Of a stretch of 9,617 nucleotides of DNA, positions 1-6,772 are shown piece by piece (position 1 is the first letter of the stretch; each line of letters starts with the position of its first letter). Source of the stretch: an uncultured Clostridium sp. (GTDB lineage Bacteria; Bacillota; Clostridia; Clostridiales; Clostridiaceae); contig CAKVFO010000128.1 in NCBI GenBank assembly GCA_934746785.1, forward strand, positions 1 to 9,617, in the 5' to 3' direction. A program made the position numbers and the translations under genes. The notes under the pieces were generated by a model, which saw only the letters and a program-made list of their open reading frames with translations, was not told the DNA's origin and ran no database searches.

Positions 1-486
1 TCTGTAAGAGAAGAAAATCTTACAGAATTGAAAAAAGCTTTAAATGAAAAATGTAATCTTACAGAAGAGGACATAATTCCTGTAATAAAAATTGATTCGC
101 CATTATTATTAGAAAAAGTAGATGAAGAGTTGATTAGCAGTATTGAAAAATTAAGACCTTTTGGAAAAGGAAATAGTAGTCCCTTATTTGCAGTTAAAAA
201 TTTAAAAGTCACAAGAGTATTCTTTATGGGAAAAGAAAAGAATTTTATGAAGTTTATATTTTTATTGAGAAATAGTAATTTAACTATTGAAGGCGTAAAC
301 TTTGATAAATATGAAGGATTTAAAAAAGAATTTATAGATACCTTTGGAGAAGAAAGATTTTTGAAATTACTAGATGACGGATATGCTGATTTTACAATGG
401 ATATAATATATTATCCATGTATAAATGAGTATATGGGTAAAAGGAGTATACAGCTTAATATTAAGAATATGAGGATTTCTAATTAG
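1..486 (+). CDS. recJ: Single-stranded-DNA-specific exonuclease RecJ, C-terminal part (5' end outside window)
   Basis: RecJ degrades single-stranded DNA 5' to 3' in RecF-pathway recombination, mismatch repair and base-excision repair in the cytoplasm. The reading frame is open from base 1, so the gene begins upstream. The TTG at 28 is an internal leucine codon, not a start. About 161 C-terminal residues are visible. The best signature is LRPFGKGNSSPLFA (about bases 157-198), matching the conserved L-x-PFG-x-GN-x-x-PLFA element between the DHHA1 region and the OB-fold domain of RecJ. The remaining residues fit the OB-like C-terminal domain. The catalytic DHH motifs lie outside the window and cannot be checked. 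The TAG stop is followed 32 bp later by murG with no terminator visible between them, so transcription may continue into murG. The family call rests on one strong motif plus overall fit. Confidence 0.88.
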   Translation, partial: SVREENLTELKKALNEKCNLTEEDIIPVIKIDSPLLLEKVDEELISSIEKLRPFGKGNSSPLFAVKNLKVTRVFFMGKEKNFMKFIFLLRNSNLTIEGVNFDKYEGFKKEFIDTFGEERFLKLLDDGYADFTMDIIYYPCINEYMGKRSIQLNIKNMRISN

Positions 487-504
487 TTATATACATAATA
501 TTTT

Positions 505-510
505 GAGGAG
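505..510 (+). promoter_or_regulatory. Ribosome binding site that sets the murG TTG start
   Basis: GAGGAG lies 8 nt upstream of TTG 519. The competing GTG begins on the last base of this site and so cannot use it. That supports TTG 519, with the protein starting MSKYK. Confidence 0.75.
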
Positions 511-518
511 TGATTTTT

Positions 519-1592
519 TTGAGTAAGTACAAGATAATAATGACAGGTGGAGGAACAGCAGGACACGTTACACCGAACATAGCATTAATACCTTCGTTAA
601 AGGAAAAGGGATTTGAAATTAAGTATATAGGAAGTAAGACAGGTATTGAAAAAGAAATAATAGAAAAGAATAATATTCCTTACTTTGGAATATCATCAGG
701 AAAATTGAGAAGATATTTTGATGTTAAGAATTTTTCAGATCCATTTAAAGTTCTTAAAGGAGTATTTGAAGCAAGAAGAATTATTTCTAAAGAAAAGCCA
801 GATGTAATATTCTCTAAGGGAGGGTTTGTTTCAGTACCAGTTGTTATTGCAGCATCTATGAAAAATGTTCCAGTAGTAGCTCATGAATCAGATATAACAC
901 CAGGTCTTGCAAATAAACTTGCATCACCATTTTGTGATAAACTATGCGTTACATTTAGAGAAAGTTTAAAGTATGTTAAAGGTGATAAGGGAGTTTTAAC
1001 AGGAAGTCCAATAAGAGAAGAGATTTTAAAAGGTTCAAAGTTAAAAGGTTTATCAAGATGTGGATTTTTAGGAAAGAAAGAAGTTTTATTTATAATGGGT
1101 GGAAGTTTAGGCTCAAAGGTACTTAACGATGTTATAAGAAATAATATTGATATATTAGTAGATGAATTTGATATTATTCATATATGTGGAAAAGGAAATG
1201 TTAATGAGGCTTTAGAAGGAAAGAAAGGTTATATTCAATTTGAATATGTAAATCAAGAATTACCTGATTTAATGGCAGCGGCTGATTATATTATCTCAAG
1301 AGCAGGAGCTAATTCTATATTTGAGTTTTTAGCATTAAAGAAACCAACATTATTAATACCGCTTTCAAGAAAAGCAAGTAGAGGAGATCAGATTTTAAAT
1401 GCTGAATCATTCAAAAAAGAAGGATATTCTTTAGTACTTGAGGAAGAGGAAATTACAAAAGAAAGCTTTATAGGGAAAATAGAAGAGTTAAAAAAACAAA
1501 AGGAAAATATCGTAAAAAAAATCAAATCAGGGAACAGAAAAATAGGAAATGATGCAGTTGTTGATGTAATAATGGATTCAATTAAAAAATAA
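519..1592 (+). CDS. murG: MurG: UDP-GlcNAc:undecaprenyl-PP-MurNAc-pentapeptide GlcNAc transferase (lipid I to lipid II)
   Basis: MurG transfers GlcNAc from UDP-GlcNAc to lipid I on the inner face of the cytoplasmic membrane, making lipid II for peptidoglycan. I place the start at TTG 519 (protein begins MSKYKIIMTGGG), 8 nt after GAGGAG at 505-510. A longer frame from GTG 510 would overlap that site. The product is 357 residues, normal for MurG. Visible motifs are the N-terminal glycine-rich loop GGGTAGHVTPN (residues 10-20), SKGGFVSVP (99-107), HESDITPGLANK (122-133), the second G-loop MGGSLGS (193-199) and the UDP-GlcNAc site region SRAGANSIFEF (260-270) with the downstream LLIPL. The SRGDQILNA segment (287-295) matches the donor-binding loop. 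Here murG follows recJ rather than sitting in a cell-division cluster. No clear terminator follows it. Confidence 0.95.
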   Translation: MSKYKIIMTGGGTAGHVTPNIALIPSLKEKGFEIKYIGSKTGIEKEIIEKNNIPYFGISSGKLRRYFDVKNFSDPFKVLKGVFEARRIISKEKPDVIFSKGGFVSVPVVIAASMKNVPVVAHESDITPGLANKLASPFCDKLCVTFRESLKYVKGDKGVLTGSPIREEILKGSKLKGLSRCGFLGKKEVLFIMGGSLGSKVLNDVIRNNIDILVDEFDIIHICGKGNVNEALEGKKGYIQFEYVNQELPDLMAAADYIISRAGANSIFEFLALKKPTLLIPLSRKASRGDQILNAESFKKEGYSLVLEEEEITKESFIGKIEELKKQKENIVKKIKSGNRKIGNDAVVDVIMDSIKK

Positions 1593-1662
1593 ATAAAATA
1601 AATTGATTGAAATGACTGAAAATTTATATTATTACTAATTTATCTTGCTATAACAAATTGCC

Positions 1663-1690
1663 TTGCAAATTTATTCGAGTGTTATATAAT
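1663..1690 (+). promoter_or_regulatory. Probable sigma-A-type promoter of the PFOR gene
   Basis: TTGCAA (1663-1668) and a perfect TATAAT (1685-1690) are separated by 16 bp. A start near 1697 would give a leader of about 115 nt before the PFOR ATG at 1812. No other pair in the 219-bp gap is as good. An imperfect inverted repeat (1655-1672) overlaps the -35 element and could be an operator, but this is inference. Confidence 0.7.
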
Positions 1691-1796
1691 GTAATAGGTA
1701 GGTTTATTTATCTAGAAAGACAAAGATAATGCTTTGATGGTGTATGCTAGTTTATTTACTAAAAAAGTTTACACATCAAACTCATTTAAATTTGAA

Positions 1797-1803
1797 AGAG
1801 AGG
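1797..1803 (+). promoter_or_regulatory. Ribosome binding site of the PFOR gene
   Basis: AGAGAGG ends 8 nt before ATG 1812. The frame stays open 26 codons upstream to TTG 1734 and ATG 1737, but neither has a purine-rich site at the right distance. The protein from 1812 begins as PFORs usually do (MRKMKTMDGN). The 1812 start is therefore preferred. Confidence 0.75.
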
Positions 1804-1811
1804 TCTACGCG

Positions 1812-4800
1812 ATGAGAAAAATGAAAACTATGGATGGTAATACAGCAGCTGCTCATATAGCTTATGCTTTTACAGAAGCTACTGCAATCTATCCTATTAC
1901 GCCTTCATCACCAATGGCAGAACATGTTGATGAATGGGTGGCACAAGGAAGAAAAAATATTTTTGGACAACCAGTAAATGTTGTGGAAATGCAATCAGAA
2001 GCAGGAGCAGCTGGTGCAGTTCACGGATCATTACAAGCAGGAGCATTAACAACTACATTCACAGCTTCTCAAGGTTTATTATTAATGATTCCAAACATGT
2101 ACAAGATAGCTGGAGAATTATTACCAGCAGTATTCCATGTATCAGCAAGAGCACTTGCAACATCTTCACTTAACATATTTGGTGATCATCAAGATGTAAT
2201 GGCAGCAAGACAAACTGGTTTTGCAATGTTAGCTGAAGGTTCAGTACAAGAAGTTATGGATTTAGCAGCGGTTGCACATTTGAGTGCAATAAAATCAAGA
2301 ATACCATTCTTAAACTTCTTTGATGGATTTAGAACATCTCATGAAATTCAAAAAATTGAAGTTCTTGAATATGATGAATTAGCTAAGTTAGTAGATTATG
2401 ATGCATTAGATGCATTTAGAGCAAGAGCATTAAATCCAAATCATCCTGTTACAAGAGGTACAGCACAAAATGCGGATATTTACTTCCAAGAAAGAGAATC
2501 AGTTAATAAGTTCTACGCAGCACTTCCTGATACAGTAGAAAATTATATGGCTGAAATTACAAAACTTACAGGTAGAGAATATCACTGCTTTGACTACTAT
2601 GGAGCACCAGATGCTGATAGAATAATCGTAGCAATGGGATCTGTAACAGATGTTTGTGAAGAAACTATAGATTATTTAAATGCAAGAGGAGAAAAAGTTG
2701 GTGTTGTTAAAGTAAGACTTTACAGACCATTCTCTGTTGAAAAATTAATTAAGGTAATACCAAGCACAGTTAAAAAAATTGCTGTACTTGATAAAACTAA
2801 GGAAATTGGTGCTTCAGGTGAACCATTATACTTAGACGTTAAAGATGCATTCTATGGAAGAGAAAATGCACCAGTTATCGTTGGTGGTAGATTTGGTCTT
2901 GGTTCAAAAGATCCAAATCCAGGACATATAGCTTCAGTTTATGCAAACTTAGCTAAGGAAGCTCCAAAGAACGGATTCACTATAGGAATAGTTGATGACG
3001 TAACTAATACTTCACTTGAAGTAACTGAAGATATAGATGCTACACCAGAAGGAACTACTGCTTGTAAGTTCTGGGGATTAGGATCAGATGGTACTGTTGG
3101 TGCTAACAAGAGTGCAATCAAGATTATCGGTGATCATACAGACATGTATGCTCAAGGATACTTCTTCTATGATTCTAAGAAATCAGGTGGTATAACAGTA
3201 TCGCACTTAAGATTTGGTAAGAAAGAAATTAAGTCACCATACTTAATTAATAAAGCAGATTTTGTATCATGTTCTAACCAATCTTATGTTCATAAGTACA
3301 ATGTGCTTGATGGATTAAAGCCAGGAGCAACATTCTTACTAAATACAATCTGGTCTCCAGAAGAGTTAGAAGAAAAGTTACCAGCAGCTTATAAGAGATT
3401 TATGGCTAACAACAATATTAACTTCTATACAGTTAATGCTGTTAAGATAGCTCAAGAAATCGGTCTTGGCGGAAGAATCAACATGATTATGCAATCAGCA
3501 TTCTTCAAATTAGCTAAGATTATACCAGTTGAAGATGCAATCAAATATTTAAAAGATGCAGTTGTAACTTCATATGGTAAAAAGGGACAAAAGGTTGTCG
3601 ATATGAACAACGCTGCTATAGATAAGGGAATTGAGTCTATAGTTAAAATAGATATTCCAGCAGCATGGAAAGACGCTGTTGATGAAGAAGATCAAGATAC
3701 TAGAAAGAAATCAGACTTCGTTAAGAATATAGTTGAACCAATGAATAGACAAGAAGGAGATTCGCTTCCTGTTTCAGCATTCATTGGAATGGAAGATGGT
3801 ACTTGGGAAGCAGGTACTGCTGCATATGAAAAGAGAGGAATAGCAGTTAATGTACCAGAATGGCAGGCAGATAAGTGTATACAATGTAACCAATGTGCAT
3901 TTGTATGTCCACATGCAGCTATTAGACCAGCATTATTAACTGAGGGAGAAGCTAAGAACGCTCCATCATCATTGAATGCTGTACCAGCTAAAGCTATTAA
4001 GACAGAAGAACCATTACAATTCTTCATAGCTGTAACACCGTTAGATTGTACAGGTTGTGGAAACTGTGCTCAAGTTTGTCCTGCACCAGGAAAGGCTTTA
4101 GTAATGAAACCACAAGATACTCAAGCAGAACAAATGGAAGCATGGGATTACTGCATGGATGAAGTTTCACCAAAGGAAAACCCAATGAAGAAGACTACTG
4201 TTAAGGGAAGTCAGTTCGAACAACCATTACTAGAGTTCTCAGGAGCTTGTGCAGGTTGTGGAGAAACTCCATATGCTAAACTTGTAACACAATTATACGG
4301 TGATAGAATGATGATAGCTAATGCTACAGGCTGTTCATCGATTTGGGGTGGTTCAGCACCATCGTCACCATATACTAAGAACCATAAAGGATATGGTCCA
4401 GCTTGGGCTAATAGTCTATTTGAAGATAATGCTGAATATGGCTTAGGTATGTTCATGGGAGTTAACACTATCAGAAGAAGAATAGTTGAAAATTGTAAGA
4501 AGTTATTAGAAACTGGAATAGATGGAGAAGTTAAAGAAGCTGTTGAAGATTGGGTAGCTAATGTAGATAACGGTGAAGGAACTAGAACTAGATCTGAAAG
4601 ATTAGAAGCAGCATTAATGACTGTTAATACTCCAGAAGCAAAAGCTATTTTAGATGAAAAAGACTACTTCGTTAAGAGATCTCAATGGATTTTCGGAGGA
4701 GACGGATGGGCATATGATATTGGATACGGTGGAGTTGATCACGTATTAGCGTCTGGTGAAGATGTAAATATTATGGTATTTGATACAGAAGTTTACTCAA

Positions 4801-5327
4801 ACACAGGAGGACAATCTTCAAAGGCAACACCAACAGCTGCAGTTGCTAAATTTGCTGCAAGTGGTAAGAAGACTAAGAAGAAAGATCTTGGTATGATGGC
4901 AATGACTTATGGTTATGTTTATGTTGCTCAAATTAATATGGGAGCAGATAAAAATCAAGCTCTTAAGGCTATTGCAGAAGCTGAAAGCTATAAGGGACCA
5001 TCATTAATAATTGCTTATTCACCATGTATAAATCATGGAATTAAGCTTGGTATGAGTAACAGTCATTTAGAAGCTAAGAGAGCAGTTGAATGTGGATACT
5101 GGCAATTATATAGATACAACCCACAATTAAAAGGCACTAAGAATCCATTTACTTTAGATTCTAAGGAACCAATTGGAGATTTTAAGGAATTCTTAATGGG
5201 TGAAGTTAGATATGCATCACTTGCTAAAGCATTCCCAGAAGCCGCAGAAGCATTATTTGAAAAGACTTATAATGATGCAATGGAAAGATTAGAAGGATAT
5301 AAAAAGTTAGCAGCTGCTGAAAAGTAA
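1812..5327 (+). CDS. nifJ: Pyruvate:ferredoxin (flavodoxin) oxidoreductase, single-chain homodimeric type
   Basis: PFOR oxidises pyruvate with CoA to acetyl-CoA and CO2 and reduces ferredoxin, linking glycolysis to hydrogen, acetate, butyrate or solvent formation in clostridia. It is cytoplasmic, uses TPP and carries three [4Fe-4S] clusters. The product is 1171 residues, typical for the family. In order: the pyruvate-binding domain with YPITPSSPMAEH (27-38), E63 and R113; a transketolase-C-like domain II (about 260-410); the gamma/CoA domain (about 420-640); a two-cluster ferredoxin domain with C689, C692, C695, C699 and C746, C749, C752, C756; and the TPP domain, with proximal-cluster ligands C813, C816, C841 and C1072, and GDGWAYDIGYGG (963-974) followed by N997. 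All 12 cluster cysteines are present. The chain stops where the extra C-terminal domain VII of the Desulfovibrio africanus enzyme would begin. The gene has its own promoter and terminator. It uses AAG, TTC and AAC codons more than its neighbours, suggesting high expression. The synonym por/pfor is also used. Confidence 0.98.
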   Translation: MRKMKTMDGNTAAAHIAYAFTEATAIYPITPSSPMAEHVDEWVAQGRKNIFGQPVNVVEMQSEAGAAGAVHGSLQAGALTTTFTASQGLLLMIPNMYKIAGELLPAVFHVSARALATSSLNIFGDHQDVMAARQTGFAMLAEGSVQEVMDLAAVAHLSAIKSRIPFLNFFDGFRTSHEIQKIEVLEYDELAKLVDYDALDAFRARALNPNHPVTRGTAQNADIYFQERESVNKFYAALPDTVENYMAEITKLTGREYHCFDYYGAPDADRIIVAMGSVTDVCEETIDYLNARGEKVGVVKVRLYRPFSVEKLIKVIPSTVKKIAVLDKTKEIGASGEPLYLDVKDAFYGRENAPVIVGGRFGLGSKDPNPGHIASVYANLAKEAPKNGFTIGIVDDVTNTSLEVTEDIDATPEGTTACKFWGLGSDGTVGANKSAIKIIGDHTDMYAQGYFFYDSKKSGGITVSHLRFGKKEIKSPYLINKADFVSCSNQSYVHKYNVLDGLKPGATFLLNTIWSPEELEEKLPAAYKRFMANNNINFYTVNAVKIAQEIGLGGRINMIMQSAFFKLAKIIPVEDAIKYLKDAVVTSYGKKGQKVVDMNNAAIDKGIESIVKIDIPAAWKDAVDEEDQDTRKKSDFVKNIVEPMNRQEGDSLPVSAFIGMEDGTWEAGTAAYEKRGIAVNVPEWQADKCIQCNQCAFVCPHAAIRPALLTEGEAKNAPSSLNAVPAKAIKTEEPLQFFIAVTPLDCTGCGNCAQVCPAPGKALVMKPQDTQAEQMEAWDYCMDEVSPKENPMKKTTVKGSQFEQPLLEFSGACAGCGETPYAKLVTQLYGDRMMIANATGCSSIWGGSAPSSPYTKNHKGYGPAWANSLFEDNAEYGLGMFMGVNTIRRRIVENCKKLLETGIDGEVKEAVEDWVANVDNGEGTRTRSERLEAALMTVNTPEAKAILDEKDYFVKRSQWIFGGDGWAYDIGYGGVDHVLASGEDVNIMVFDTEVYSNTGGQSSKATPTAAVAKFAASGKKTKKKDLGMMAMTYGYVYVAQINMGADKNQALKAIAEAESYKGPSLIIAYSPCINHGIKLGMSNSHLEAKRAVECGYWQLYRYNPQLKGTKNPFTLDSKEPIGDFKEFLMGEVRYASLAKAFPEAAEALFEKTYNDAMERLEGYKKLAAAEK

Positions 5328-5341
5328 TTACTGCTTGATTT

Positions 5342-5369
5342 AAGAGACAGGTTTTGCCTGTCTCTTTTT
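5342..5369 (+). terminator. Rho-independent terminator of the PFOR gene
   Basis: A perfect 10-bp stem (AAGAGACAGG at 5342-5351 with CCTGTCTCTT at 5357-5366) closes a 5-nt loop (TTTTG) and runs into a T-tract (5365-5369). It lies 14 bp after the PFOR stop. Confidence 0.93.
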
Positions 5370-5447
5370 ATGCTATAAAAAAGCAAATATATTTTAAATA
5401 AATAGATAAAAAATAAAATTTTACTTTTATTATTATGAAAAAGAGGG

Positions 5448-5453
5448 TACAAT
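5448..5453 (+). promoter_or_regulatory. Possible -10 element of the DUF1292 gene
   Basis: TACAAT lies 34 bp before the ATG at 5488, in the 118-bp gap after the PFOR terminator. The -35 region at a normal distance (TTTTAT, 5425-5430) is poor. A promoter is expected here because the gene sits between two terminators, but its exact place is uncertain. Confidence 0.35.
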
Positions 5454-5487
5454 ATTAAATATCATTGAAAAAATAGGAGGTAAGAAT

Positions 5488-5793
5488 ATGAGTAATTGTG
5501 GATGCGGACATGATCATGAACATAATCATGAACATGAAGAATGCGGATGTGGATGCGGACATGACCATGAAGAAGCTCTTGTAATTGACTTAGAAGATGA
5601 AAATGGAAATGTAGTATCATGTCCTGTTATAGATTCTTTTGAATATGAAGGAAATGAGTATTTATTAACTCAAAATCCAGAAGATGAATCAGTTTATATG
5701 TTTAAAATTGTGAATGAAGAATTAGTAGTTCCAGAAGAAGAAGAATTCAACAAAGTAGCTGAATACTATAATGAAGTATTAGTTCAAAAATAA
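5488..5793 (+). CDS. DUF1292-family small acidic protein with a Cys/His-rich metal-binding N-terminus
   Basis: This encodes a 101-residue, very acidic cytoplasmic protein. The ATG at 5488 is 7 nt after a perfect AGGAGG (5475-5480). Residues 1-29 hold two CGCGHDH modules (C4-H10 and C21-H27) joined by a His/Glu linker (EHNHEHEE), giving five cysteines and seven histidines. This is a composition expected to bind transition metals. Residues about 31-95 match the DUF1292 pattern: an acidic strand (VIDLEDENGNVVSCPVIDSF), then the EYEGNEYLLTQNP and VYMFKIV stretches, and an acidic tail. DUF1292 proteins are widespread in Firmicutes and have no established biochemical role that I can cite. The gene looks monocistronic, flanked by terminators on both sides. 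Metal storage, delivery or sensing is inference from the head alone. There is no signal peptide or membrane segment. Confidence 0.85.
   Translation: MSNCGCGHDHEHNHEHEECGCGCGHDHEEALVIDLEDENGNVVSCPVIDSFEYEGNEYLLTQNPEDESVYMFKIVNEELVVPEEEEFNKVAEYYNEVLVQK
5497..5571 (+). repeat. Direct repeat encoding the duplicated CGCGHDH module
   Basis: Two 24-bp copies (5497-5520 and 5548-5571) differ at one base, a T/C third-position change in an Asp codon. They are 51 bp apart, start to start, and in the same frame. Each encodes Cys-Gly-Cys-Gly-His-Asp-His-Glu. The near identity suggests a recent internal duplication or ongoing homogenisation. Confidence 0.9.
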
Positions 5794-5796
5794 TTT

Positions 5797-5827
5797 AAAG
5801 GTCCTTGTGATTATCATAAGGGCTTTT
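5797..5827 (+). terminator. Rho-independent terminator after the DUF1292 gene
   Basis: Starting 3 bp after the stop, AAAG, CCTT and TGA on the left pair with TCA, AAGG and CTTT on the right. There is a G-U pair and a small internal bulge, a TTA loop, and a short T-run (5824-5827). It is weaker than the other two terminators in the window, but well placed. Confidence 0.7.
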
Positions 5828-5874
5828 ACTATATTAATATATATAAAAAAATAGGTAAAAATATAAAGAGGCAA

Positions 5875-5903
5875 TTTACAATAATTTATAATAATGATAT
5901 ATT
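5875..5903 (+). promoter_or_regulatory. Probable promoter of the PHP phosphoesterase-aminotransferase unit
   Basis: TTTACA (5875-5880) and TATATT (5898-5903) are separated by exactly 17 bp. A start near 5910 would give a leader of about 23 nt, just enough to include the ribosome binding site GAAGG (5921-5925). The region is very AT-rich, so chance matches are likely. Confidence 0.5.
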
Positions 5904-5932
5904 TTAAATATATGGTAAAAGAAGGTGTGTAC

Positions 5933-6757
5933 ATGAAATATGCAGATTTACATATACACTCTTCATTTTCAGATGGATGTCTGTCACCAGAAGAGATAGT
6001 AAAAGAAGCTAAAGATAAAGGAATTGAATATATATCCATAACAGATCATGACACAATATTGTCACAATATATAATAAAACAGAATATACATGGTATTAAA
6101 ATTATACCTGGCGTTGAATTTAGTTCTGAATATAAAGGAACTGAAATACATATATTAGGCTATTATATTGATATAGAAAATGAAAGCTTAAAAGAATTAG
6201 TGAAACTATTACAAGAATTAAGAATAGCACGAAGTAAGGAGATTGTAAAAAAGTTAAAAGAAAATAATATTTTTATAAATATAGATGATTTATTGGCTGA
6301 AAATAATCATGTTATTGGTAGAGGTGATATAGCATGTGAATTAATAAAAAAAGGATATGTAAAGACATATAAAGAAGCTTTTAATAAATACTTAATGAAG
6401 GGCAGATTAGCCTATGTAGATGGATTCAAAATATATTATAAAAAGATATTGAAAGTAATTAAGGATAGTAAAGGTATTTCTGTGCTTGCACATCCGGGAA
6501 AGATATATAGAAATATTCAAATAGAGTCTGTGATAAAGGATATGAAAGTTTATGGGCTTAATGGTATAGAGGTTTATCATTCAGCTCACACAAAAGAACA
6601 AATAAACTATCTTTATAATTTAAGTAAAAAACATAAACTTATAATAACAGGGGGCAGTGATTTTCATTCTATGAATTCTAATAGTTCTTTATTAGGTTCA
6701 CAGGGAATAAATAAGTTATTAATGGAAAAATTAATAAATTATAAACTAAAGCAATAA
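5933..6757 (+). CDS. PHP-domain metal-dependent phosphoesterase (YciV/TrpH-like family)
   Basis: PHP-domain enzymes hydrolyse phosphoester bonds with a trinuclear metal centre. Characterised relatives of this stand-alone type act on nucleoside 3',5'-bisphosphates or degrade short RNA 5' to 3'. The exact substrate here is not shown by the sequence. I choose ATG 5933, 7 nt after GAAGG (5921-5925). The upstream ATG 5894 overlaps the probable promoter and would add residues before the conserved start. The product has 274 residues, normal for the family. All expected metal ligands are visible: DLHIHS (H7, H9), D14, TDHD (H39), PGVEF (E62), EIH (H73), AHPGK (H187) and GSDFH (D243, H245). Residues about 90-160 form the usual helical insertion. 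The aminotransferase gene follows 15 bp later without a terminator, so the two are probably co-transcribed. Confidence 0.88.
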   Translation: MKYADLHIHSSFSDGCLSPEEIVKEAKDKGIEYISITDHDTILSQYIIKQNIHGIKIIPGVEFSSEYKGTEIHILGYYIDIENESLKELVKLLQELRIARSKEIVKKLKENNIFINIDDLLAENNHVIGRGDIACELIKKGYVKTYKEAFNKYLMKGRLAYVDGFKIYYKKILKVIKDSKGISVLAHPGKIYRNIQIESVIKDMKVYGLNGIEVYHSAHTKEQINYLYNLSKKHKLIITGGSDFHSMNSNSSLLGSQGINKLLMEKLINYKLKQ

Positions 6758-6772
6758 ATGGAGGAATGAATA

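Noticed and set aside
1641..1658. Rex operator upstream of PFOR
   Set aside because: Only one half-site (ATAACAA) resembles the TTGTTAA-N4-TTAACAA consensus. The other half matches about three of seven bases.
1734..1811. N-terminal extension of PFOR by 26 codons from TTG 1734 or ATG 1737
   Set aside because: There is no Shine-Dalgarno sequence at a suitable distance, and the added residues do not look like the family. ATG 1812 has AGAGAGG at 8 nt and gives the usual start.
3692..4027. Minus-strand open frame inside the PFOR gene (also those at 2939-3121 and 4211-4468)
   Set aside because: All lie opposite highly conserved PFOR domains, lack ribosome binding sites and show no recognisable protein pattern.
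5894..5932. Earlier ATG (5894) as the start of the PHP phosphoesterase
   Set aside because: It overlaps the probable -10 region, has no ribosome binding site, and the conserved metal-binding motif normally sits within the first ten residues, as it does from ATG 5933.
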